Origin: Zygaena filipendulae
Taxonomy: Eukaryota > Arthropoda > Insecta > Lepidoptera > Zygaenidae
Direction of reading: 5' to 3'
DNA length: 64,000 bases
Assembly: GCA_907165275.2 (NCBI GenBank)
Contig: CAJRBF020000007.1
Span: 372,001-436,000 of the forward strand
Position 1 is the stretch's first letter. Each line of letters starts with the position of its first letter. Below, in pieces: positions 33,317-41,604 of the stretch. A program made the position numbers and the translations under genes. The notes under the pieces were generated by a model. The model worked only from the letters and a program-made list of their open reading frames with translations, made no database searches and was not told where the DNA came from.

Positions 33317-34073
33317 GGGGGCGGGCCGCGCGCCGGCGCCGATCGGCGCCCGCCTCGCTGCCGCGCCGCTGTCGATGTTTTCTATCTTGCTGTCGTTTTA
33401 TTTCTTGTACTTCTACTTGTGTATCACTTGCTTCACTACAATCACAATTTTTGATATTTCTCTCGTCTTTATTTATTTGTTTCTGCTTTATTTGGTGTAC
33501 AGTATGTTCAGTATTTTCTTGTTTTATGTTTCCCGCTTGCACACGGGACATTTCAGCCAATCTACAGATGTCTAAAGCTTTCTTTAAGGTCAGATCTTCT
33601 TGTCTGAGTAATCGTTCTCGCAATGTAGTTTCTCTTAAACCACATATCAGGCGGTCGTGAATCAGCTCATTGCACAATGTTTTAAATTCACATTTAGCTG
33701 CCATTTTGCTCAACTCAAAAGTGTATTGTTCGATTGAATCCATCTCAAGTTTATCCCTCGTAAAAAATTTGTGTCTCACCACCGTTAGGTTCTTTTTAGG
33801 TAAGAAAAATTCATCGAACTTTTTTAATATTTGACCTAATGTTGTAAAAGACTCAGGAAATTGATCATACACTTCGCGACATTTTTCACCGATTATGTGC
33901 AATAATATATTAATTTGAACTTTGGCTTCTTTATTTTTTATCTCACATGCCTCATAGTAAATCATGAAAGATTTTTTCCATTTTTCCCATTCTTTACTTA
34001 AGTTTCCGGAGGTAACATTTACAAGATTGTTCTCGAATTTAAATGGCGGCGGTGGCTGAAGCATCGATTCCAT
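33288..34073 (-). CDS. Gypsy-B gag
   Basis: 261 codons with the Mag-type capsid core (WEKWKKSFMIYYEACE, ILLHIIGEKCREVYDQF, FDEFFLPKKNLTVVRHKFF, CGLRETTLRERLLR). It ends in a GC-rich Arg/Ala linker (33300-33370) whose base composition differs sharply from the AT-rich capsid part. The frame stops 29 bp inside the upstream end of the pol frame, which is +1 relative to gag. The capsid portion is unbroken. Confidence 0.85.
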   Translation of the reverse strand: MESMLQPPPPFKFENNLVNVTSGNLSKEWEKWKKSFMIYYEACEIKNKEAKVQINILLHIIGEKCREVYDQFPESFTTLGQILKKFDEFFLPKKNLTVVRHKFFTRDKLEMDSIEQYTFELSKMAAKCEFKTLCNELIHDRLICGLRETTLRERLLRQEDLTLKKALDICRLAEMSRVQAGNIKQENTEHTVHQIKQKQINKDERNIKNCDCSEASDTQVEVQEIKRQQDRKHRQRRGSEAGADRRRRAARPLAARRGAHF

Positions 34074-34190
34074 ATTTAATCACCTGACTGTTTACACTTT
34101 GCACTGTTATTTTACTATGTTTTGATTTTATTTGCCCGTCGTTCACTTTTATTTTACGTTTTTTAATAATTTTTGTTCTATTTAGCCACG

Positions 34191-34206
34191 TTTACCGACT
34201 GCGCCA
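34191..34206 (-). promoter_or_regulatory. Gypsy-B primer-binding site, tRNA-Ser type
   Basis: Plus strand TTTACCGACTGCGCCA abuts the 5' LTR. Same tRNA-Ser class as Gypsy-A and Gypsy-C, with ACTG in place of GCTG. Confidence 0.8.
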
Positions 34207-34324
34207 TGTTATGTAGGTATGTGACGAGCGTGCACAGTGCACACGCAGTGAAACGACCGCAGCTAGATGCAAACTGGTTTATTATCTCGACTCATTATAT
34301 TCGTACTTCCTACCTATACTCACA
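34207..34324 (-). repeat. Gypsy-B 5' LTR
   Basis: 118 bp, TG...CA ends, followed by target duplication ACCGT (34325-34329). Confidence 0.9.
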
Positions 34325-34843
34325 ACCGTCGTACACTTTGGATTCAATTAGTCTAGTCATGGGAGGCGACCCACGCGCCGTCACCAAATCACCAGCATCA
34401 TCCAAAAAGGAGCTGTACGAATTAATGTTTTCCTTCACCTTTGCAGTCAGCGTACCGGCGCCAGCAGCATCTGGGATTCTTAAACATGTATACGCAAAAA
34501 ATAAAAAAGCTCCCCAATCGTTCCTTTCGTTTGTGCTTATGCACTTAGTAATTATGTCGCATAATTTCCCCGCAGCCAGATTTCTGGCACCTTTAGGTAT
34601 ATGGCGAAGGACTCGTACCGACCCCCTATACTCCGCCAGTCTTTCGAAATCGAAGTCACCAAATGGCCGTCCAGACGACGGCAATGTTCTGGCCCGGGTC
34701 ACGGGATCAGCAGCTTGCGGAGCTAAAGAAGGTGCAATCCGGTCTCTGTGCATACGCGTCACGTGGATCTTGAGACCCCGGGGCGTAAAGATCCGAGAAG
34801 AATTGGGGCAGTAAGTACATATCGAACCAGGGAGAGTGCTCAT
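34325..34843 (-). pseudogene. RLE-LINE: ORF N-terminus with C2H2 zinc finger
   Basis: ATG at 34843 opens the LINE ORF. Residues ~8-33 form a C2H2 finger (ICTYCPNSSRIFTPRGLKIH...H) as in RLE-type LINEs, where it binds target DNA. The following block with RHIPKGARNLAA and WGAFLFFAYTCLRIP is a conserved N-terminal region of this LINE family. The frame is cut by Gypsy-B at 34324 after KVYDG and resumes at 27140. Confidence 0.82.
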
Positions 34844-36126
34844 ATCTATTCACCGATCTATGATCTATCTGACATGCGAAATAATCATAATAATAAAAAA
34901 TAATAAAATAACAATAAAAATCATAACAATGAATTAGTCACATTAATTGTCATTATAAAACAAAACAAACGAAAGTCAACTATTTATTAGTTGGAGGTGG
35001 GTGAACCAAACACCTACGTATACCTACCAATAAAATAATTCCACATTAAATTACATACCCGACGTTAAATCCCTAAACAATAAACAACGCATCCAAAGTT
35101 CAAATATTGGTAGAATAAATAATCATTCCAAAATAAAAATTGTTATACAGCACAACACTGTCATTGTCTAAACCTTTTTCTGCTTATACCTACCTACCTA
35201 TAAAAGTTCAACAACTCGCTCTTTGTCAATAAACAGAACAGTACCACCGAGGGACAAAATACATACCTATTGGGAGCAGGTTCACAAGGTTAATCGTACA
35301 CATACATTGTTAACAAAGAATATGCAATATTAAGGTACGATCCCTATTCACTCAGACGAAATTTCGTCTGAGCCCTATTCACTCAGACGAAATAAAAACT
35401 ATTTCGTCTGAGCCTATTCATTACACAATACAAAATCAAAACATTGCAATGTACCTCTGATAATATAACATTGGCAAGTACCTACTCCCTTCATCCATAG
35501 GATTCCAACAATACAATTTGAACGCGATCTTTTTGAGTACGTAATATAAATATTATTAATCCATATAAAATTATATAGGATAACCTAAATAAAGTACATA
35601 TATTATGTAAATTTAATTTGCTACGCGCTGGGTATCGCACGAAACTCGAAAGTAGTCAACGGCAGTCGATTTCATCAGCACACAGTCCCAATCGATGAAC
35701 GTCTTCGCACCCCTTTCATCCCGGGACCCCGAGGCCTCCGCAGGCGAACCAGCAGCAGGTCAGCTAGTAGTGGAATATTTAGAGCTTGGCAATAACGTCA
35801 GTTCTATCATTCATTCGCTGGGGAGTCTTTCTTCGAGACAATGCATGCCATATATCCAGATTACTAGTTGTTTTAAAAATCCTCGTTGATAGGTAACAAT
35901 ATGAGGGTAGGCGCAGATATCTCGAATGGGAAATAATTGTAGTCAATAAAGATCAAATCGAAATGAATCGGAGTAGGTTTACTATCACTAGCACCTACGC
36001 GGCACTGTTAAGTCACACTTTTTACTTCACTTAATTGTGGCACAAACGTCTAAAACAATTTTTGTTGAATTAAAATCGAGACCTACGTATCGGCCGTTGG
36101 TATCGGTAGGTAGGTAGATTAATAAA
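34844..36126 (-). other. Presumed 5' region of the RLE-LINE
   Basis: About 1.3 kb between the ORF start and the LINE's 5' end. AT-rich to 35600, then mixed. Contains a pair of palindromes at 35348-35412. A short frame at 35695-35889 has no recognisable motif. It could be a long 5' UTR or include another unrecognised insertion. Confidence 0.5.
35348..35412. repeat. Two consecutive palindromes with shared arms
   Basis: CTCAGACGAAATTTCGTCTGAG (perfect palindrome) is followed by the same arms separated by a short loop (CTCAGACGAAAT ... ATTTCGTCTGAG), each preceded by CTATTCA. It resembles a tandem pair of tiny foldback elements. Confidence 0.8.
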
Positions 36127-36133
36127 ATCAGTA

Positions 36134-36717
36134 TTAGATCTAACAAAGTTATGACTAATCATGAACTCAAGAAATGTATCATACCAATATCTAGGAGCCT
36201 TTTTAAGCCCATATATAGCTTTATTTAATTTTCCAATTTTACCTGATTGAGAATGACCTTTTGGTAAATAAATACAAATATTTTCATCAATTTTACTGTG
36301 AAGAAAAGCACTACAAATATCTAGTTGATACATGACCCAATTATTGTGTGCGGCTATGGCTATAAGGGTTCTTACTGTTGTCATATTGATAACTGGGGAA
36401 TATGTTTCTTCAAAAGACATACCTGACTGCTGAAAGTCACAGGCCTAACTAACTAACCTAACTAGCCTTATATATTTCTACCTTACCTTCACAATTTTTC
36501 TTCTTTCTAAATACCCACCTAGTGTCTATAATATTACTATCATTAGGTTTTTGTTCTATTATATTCCAAGTGTTATTCGATTCCAAAGCCTGAATTTCCC
36601 TATCGATGGCTTCTTGTCAGTTTTGTGATTCGTTACTCATCATCGCTTTTTCATATGACTGTGACTCATCATTTACGTCTGATAGCAAAGCATAAACAAC
36701 GTCACAATTATAGTACC
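36134..36717 (-). pseudogene. Copia pol: RT N-terminal half
   Basis: Minus strand from 36717: linker with IDREIQALESNNTWNII and DTRWVFRKKKNCEG, then from 36420 RT motifs SFEETYSPVINMTTVRTLIA, YQLDICSAFLHSKIDE and LNKAIYGLKKAPRYWYD, reaching NFVRSNTD at the LINE junction. Lesions: an in-frame TGA near 36617 and a small TTAG-rich rearrangement near 36445-36475 breaking the RLV-RGFQQSG motif. Confidence 0.85.
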
Positions 36718-36719
36718 CA

Positions 36720-38722
36720 CTACCCATACCTATCAGGTACCTTTATTGTATTCCTGTCTCGTAGACAGTATGTTTTACTTTTAGGGGGACTAACCTGATC
36801 CTGATCCTGACTACCGCAGTTCAGTGTTTGTATTACCTCCTGTTCTGGGATATTACTATTTAATATTGAAGTTTCCTCATCATCACTTCCTTCATCCGAA
36901 ATACTAGCTGAATCTAAGTTTGTTTCTGACAGGAAAATTACATCTCTAACCGTTTTAACTACATTTTTATTTGCAAAATATACTCTATAACCTTTAATTT
37001 CACTTTCATAACCTACAAAAATTCCAAATTCACTTTTATTATCAAATTTCTTTCTCTTTTCTTTAGGAATATATACCGAGCAAGATGAACCAAATTTCTT
37101 GAAAAAGTTTATATCAAATGTTTTGTTGAACCATATTTCATAAGGACTTTTATGTTTAATTGGACCTACCCCGCATCTGTTTAATGAATACCACGGTGTT
37201 GACTGCCTCAGCCCAAAAACGCTTAGACGTATCAGCAATAAGTGTTCTTGCTGCCTCCACAACAGTCCTGTTCTCCCGTTCAGCTCGCCCATTTTGCTGT
37301 GGGGTATATGCTACAGTTCTCTGGTGACAAATACCATGGCCATCTAACAAATTTTTAATATCCCTATTACAAAATTCAAAACCATTATCAGTTCTTAAAG
37401 TTTTTATACAATTACCAGTTTGATTCTTTACCATTTTTAATAAATTATCCAAATATATTTTTACCTCATTTTTGTTTTTAAGAAAATAAACAAATTTATA
37501 ACCTGACATATCATCCTTACACAAAAGAAAGTACTTAGAACCACCTATGGACTCAACTTCCATGGGACCACATAGATCAGCATGTATAAGCTCACCTACA
37601 GTGCCTGCCCTTGACTCACTATTAGTATAAGATATTCTATGTTGTTTGCCAAGTAAACAGTTTTTACATGAAGTTAATTTTGTATCCAAGTATTTAATAT
37701 TATGACTCTTTAAGTATTCTTTCACATATTGATAGTTTTGATGACAAAATTTATCGTGCCAGTCAGATAAGCTTGATACATAGTTGGCTATGACTGTTTT
37801 TTGTCTGAACTTTAATTTATACAATTTATTGTTGTGTCTTTCAGCTATAGCTCTTATATTACCTTTAGAATCTAAAATATTGCATAGATTTTTATTACTT
37901 TGCATATTATAACCTTTATCTAAACATTTACCAACAGAGAATAAGTTGATTTTAAGTAGAGGAACAAAAAGTACATTACTAATGGTTGTAAAGATCCATG
38001 ATTGTCCATCCCAGGCTTCTACTTCCACAGTGCCTATACCTGAAACTTGTAAAGTGGTGCCGTCACCAATTTTAACCTTTATATCACTTGTTATACTTTC
38101 ACTGAAACTTGTAAATAGAGAACGGTTGCAACACATATGCTCACTAGCGCCTGAATCCAATAGCCACTCCATGGTCGAGTCTATCTTGCCAGGAACACCG
38201 GAAGCCGCAGATACAAATGCATTGCCACTGTCATTGATGGCATTGCCATTGTGTTCGGATTTGTGTTTATATTGGCCGCTCTTATTCCGTCTAAACCAAC
38301 ACTTATCTATAGAATATCCAAATTTCTTGCAATGATTGCATTGCAGTTGTTGTGTTTGTGCATTACTGGTTCTACAAAAGCGGGCAATATGACCTGACCG
38401 ATGACATTTGAAACACTTCTTGTCTTGTTTAGCCACTAGAGCATTGGACGATGGCTCATTTGATTGATGTTGTAATCTTGTTTCCTCCAAGTATAAACGC
38501 GCTGTCAGTTCATTGAGGGTTTGTGATGCTTGGGGCACTGACTCCCATGCAGATAGAAAATAATTGTACTCAGGGGGTAGACTCATTAAAATTTTAGATA
38601 GTATCATTTGATCATCAATTTTCTTTCCCCATGCTTGGATTTTAGCTTTGAGATCTTCAATTTTAGATAGAAATTCGGCCATAGTACCACTTGAATAAGT
38701 AAGGTTATAGAATTCTTGATAC
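36720..38722 (-). pseudogene. Copia gag remainder, protease, integrase
   Basis: Open frame from the BEL-D boundary (38722); the ATG at 38682 is internal, since QEFYNLTYSSGT precedes it in frame. Residues from that ATG: gag end, zinc knuckle CFKCHRSGHIARFC (~90-103), second cysteine cluster (~115-128), protease WLLDSGASEHM (~173), integrase HHCC (~300-345), HADLCGP, RTDNGFEF and NGRAEREN giving the DDE triad. A frameshift at about 37170 leads to 37292-36720 with SPYEIWFNK, YIPKEKRKKFDNKSEFGIFVGYE and a Ser/Asp-rich linker. The start of gag is missing. Confidence 0.87.
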
Positions 38723-38906
38723 TGAATAGCTTTTAGCCCTTAATAACCGAATTAATCGTAATAAAACCAGGGAGCCGACCGATCTCCACCTAGCTATCCG
38801 ATTCAAGTCTCAATTTGTTCTACCTACCCGACACAAAATTTATAAAAGCCACTATGCAATTATCATTAGGTTTTTATTATCTACCCTCCTTTATGTATTC
38901 TAAACA
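38723..38906 (-). repeat. BEL-D 3' LTR (184 bp)
   Basis: TGAATAGC...TCTAAACA on the plus strand. Identical to 54434-54617 except C/T near 38789. Confidence 0.9.
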
Positions 38907-38993
38907 ATCCTCCCGCCCAAGCAGTTCCTAACTGCTTTAAGCACAAAAAAAAAAGAACTAAAATCTATCATGCAATTGAAGGCAACGTTAGAA

Positions 38994-40399
38994 CTATATG
39001 AACGAATAATCATTAATTAAACTTAATCTAGCGGTAGACGGGAGTTTCGATACTGCACGCTGCAAAACCGATCCCTGAGCAACCCTAACATCCGCTAGTC
39101 TGACCACTCCATCAGAGCCCGGATATAACTTTACAATGCGTCCTCTACGCCATTGCAAAGGCGGAAGATTCTCCTCCTTTAGTAACACTAGATCACCTAC
39201 GCAAGGTGGAATAGTTTGATCTGTCCATTTCAGACGTTGTTGTAGAGTATGAAGGTATTCTAGATGCCACCTATGCCAAAACCTCTGTGAAACTTGCTGC
39301 AAGAGCTGAAACCGAGTTAATCTGGAAAGTTTGACGTCCAGGAATGAAAATTCAGGAATCGCGTTAAGAGGCTGTCCAATAAGAAAATGACCCGGGGTGA
39401 GAACCTCTAAATCATTTGGATCCGATGATACCGGACAAAGAGGCCTAGAGTTCAGAACGGCTTCGATCTTACAGAAAATGGTACTCAGTTCCTCGAACGT
39501 AAGCGTTGTTTCCCCTATAACGCGTTTTAAATGTGTTTTTGCGGATTTGACAGCCGCTTCAAATAAACCTCCCCAAGATGGACATCCAGGTGGATCAAAT
39601 ATCCACGTTATACCACGTTTTGCTAGGTTTTGACCTATTGAAGTTTGATTTTGCTCTAAGAAATTAAAGACGTCCCGTAAGTAATTATTACCTCCCTTAA
39701 AATTAGTACCACAGTCGGAACGAATAACTGATGGCAAACCTCTCCGAGATACAAGTCGAGTGAGAGCCGCTATAAATGCTTCAGTTGATAAGTCAGATAC
39801 GACCTCCAAATGAACGGATTTTGTGGCCAGACAAACGAATACACATAAGTAAACTTTAGTAATTTTAGGATTCCGCAATTTATGTGACCGTATAAGAAAT
39901 GGTCCCGCAAAATCAGTTCCTACTCCTTGAAATGGACGAGAAGCTAAAACCCGATCCCGAGGCAAATCGCCCATTATTGGTTGAACCGTAGACCCCGTTA
40001 ACTTATAGCATGGTATGCATTTAAAAATTATACTTCTTATTACCCGTCTTGCCGAGATAACCCAATAATCTCTCTGCAGTATCGCTACGAGAGAATTTAG
40101 TCCAGCATGCATATTTTTTACATGCAAGTCCGATATCAAAAGTTGTACAAACCGACCCGATTTGGGAAGCAGCAACGGATGACGAGCATCGTAACTTAAG
40201 TCCGAGTTTCGAAGCCGGCCTCCGACCCGAAGAAATCCATCCGAATCAATGAAAGGGTTCAAATGTTTAAGATATCCCTTTAACTGTATTTCTTCTCGTA
40301 ACGCAGTCATCTCCGAATTAAAATTTTCCTTCTGAACTAAATATATCCATAGATGCATAGCTTCTCGTCGTTCCGATACCGAAATAAAATTATCTTTCC
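38994..40399 (-). pseudogene. BEL-D pol: integrase and DUF5641
   Basis: Continuous frame of the BEL integrase region. Motifs: FLRVGGRLRNSDL, HPLLLPK, zinc site LHVKNMHAG and CIPCYK, GTDFAGPF (first Asp), RSDCGTNF (second Asp), WGGLFEAAVKS (Glu), EAVLNSRPLCP, TPGHFLIG, DUF5641 WRRGRIVKLYPGSDG, stop at 38994. The catalytic triad is intact. The true upstream frame joins RNase H across the 174-bp insertion; the apparent first ~25 residues up to 40481 are encoded by that insertion. Confidence 0.87.
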
Positions 40400-40573
40400 G
40401 TTTAATGCGGCACCAGCGGAAGATCAGTGTCGGGCCCCCCGGTTCCCGACTGCTGAGCTGGTTGCCTATTTGTTGCGACACGCTGGTTGTGCTTGTTTAT
40501 GTTATTTCACATATTAACTGTTGTCGTAACAAATAAAGTTTATTTCGTTTCATTTCATTCATTTCATAATACC
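40400..40573 (+). mobile_element. 174-bp LINE/SINE-like 3' tail insertion
   Basis: Flanked by the 8-bp target duplication ATCTTTCC (40392-40399 and 40574-40581). It ends AATAAAGTTTATTTCGTTTCATTTCATTCATTTCAT, a polyadenylation-like motif with a (TTTCA)n tail. Removing it with one target copy restores the BEL-D frame (TNCRKD to NFISVS). Confidence 0.85.
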
Positions 40574-40581
40574 ATCTTTCC

Positions 40582-41160
40582 TACAATTTGTTATAAACCG
40601 TTTTATCCAAGCCGTGACCGAAATTAATTTATCTAATGAGCTGTACCGCTCCAATAGAAAGTTAAAGTCTAGTTCCGGTTCTGCCGGAACTGCTACCAAA
40701 CATTTTAAGCCTGGCATTTCCGAAGGAAGTTCAACGGTAATAGCAGGCCAAAACGATTCGGATTGTCGCAACCAATCCGGTTGCCACCATAGGCTATTAT
40801 TGACTAGCGCAGATGCGCTACATCCCCGAGATGCACAATCGGCAGGATTCCGTGTCCCCGAGACATGTCGCCACGTAATTGGAACCGTAGAATTTTGAAT
40901 GAGAGAAATCCTATTAGCCTCGAATACTTGAAGAGTATGAGGTGGAGTGTTAATCCAAGCCAAAACTATGGAACTATCGGTCCAACCATACACATGCTCT
41001 ACATGAACGGTTCTTTGCAAACAAAGACAAACGTGATGTATAAGCTTTTGTAGAAGCACGGCTCCACATAATTCCAATTTTGGAATAGTGAGTCGTGTTC
41101 TGAGGGGGGCCACTTTACTTTTAGCCATAACTAAATTAACCAGAACTAAACCAACTAAAC
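40582..41160 (-). pseudogene. BEL-D pol: RNase H second half
   Basis: From the Gypsy-C boundary: AKSKVAPLRTRLTIPKLELCGA (catalytic Glu), YGWTDSSIVLAWI (second Asp), NPADCASRGCS (last Asp), then WWQPDWL and the linker to integrase. The first RNase H Asp lies on the other side of Gypsy-C (GFSDASEAGYSA at about 45755). Frame open except for the insertions. Confidence 0.87.
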
Positions 41161-41339
41161 TGTATTGTTGTCAATCAAACACGAGGATATTGACTTTAGT
41201 ATATTTATTTAGTGAATCTTAGTATTAAATTAATTACCGACGTTTTTAACAAATAGTTTCGATATCTACCTATATCTCAAGCCCACGAGCTCCGTGTGAC
41301 GTACGTGTCAGTTGTCATTGACAGTTACGTTCCGATACA
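41161..41339 (-). repeat. Gypsy-C 3' LTR
   Basis: 179 bp, TGTATTGTTG...TTCCGATACA, apparently identical to 45544-45722. Confidence 0.92.
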
Positions 41340-41604
41340 TCATCCCCCTTTTAAACAAAATAAAACAGACCCACTTTTTCTCCCTCTTAACAACATACAA
41401 AAGTTTACGTCGAACCACCTAAACACAATATTCTATTTAAACTTAAACACTATTGTGACTAAGCACACTTGAATTAATACTATTCTATTTAAACTTAAAC
41501 ACTATTGTGACTAAGCACACTTGAATTAATACAACTATTCCACTAGCCACTAATTCAACCTGTGCGGTGTACAGTGAGATTCAAACACTAGTGAAACACA
41601 AAGT

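Larger units (their letters stand above)
27141..34324 (-). mobile_element. Gypsy-B: Mag-like Ty3/Gypsy element nested in the RLE-LINE
   Basis: LTRs 27141-27254 (114 bp) and 34207-34324 (118 bp; one 4-bp indel and one substitution), target duplication ACCGT at 27136-27140 and 34325-34329, and a tRNA-Ser primer site abutting the 5' LTR. Contains gag (34073-33288), protease-RT-RNase H-integrase (33316-30147 in several frames) and a pol C-terminus (about 28110-27763) displaced by a ~2.15 kb unidentified insertion. Removing the element with one target copy restores the LINE frame. Confidence 0.92.
24700..36126 (-). mobile_element. RLE-type LINE inserted in Copia, itself split by Gypsy-B
   Basis: Non-LTR retrotransposon with an N-terminal C2H2 zinc finger, RT and C-terminal PD-(D/E)XK restriction-like endonuclease, i.e. 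the R2/R4/Hero-like architecture rather than the APE type. Its ends are set by the 8-bp repeat ATCAGTAT in the Copia host. Order on the minus strand: ~1.3 kb 5' region, zinc-finger ORF start (34843-34330), Gypsy-B (34324-27141), RT (27140-~25900), thumb and endonuclease (25933-24830), short AT-rich 3' end without poly(A). The exact clade was not determined. Confidence 0.82.
22967..38722 (-). mobile_element. Ty1/Copia element, split by an RLE-LINE and truncated by BEL-D
   Basis: Minus-strand Copia element. Right part (38722-36134): gag remainder, protease, integrase, RT N-half. Left part (24691-23666): RT C-half and RNase H. The two are separated by an 11.4 kb insertion (24700-36126) bounded by the direct repeat ATCAGTAT (24692-24699 and 36127-36134); removing it and one repeat rejoins the Copia RT in frame. 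The 5' end (5' LTR, gag start) is lost at the BEL-D LTR (38723). A 3' LTR candidate follows a purine tract on the left. Confidence 0.85.

Noticed and set aside
34173..34814. 213-codon plus-strand frame
   Set aside because: Antisense to the LINE zinc-finger ORF and crossing the Gypsy-B LTR boundary. No domain.
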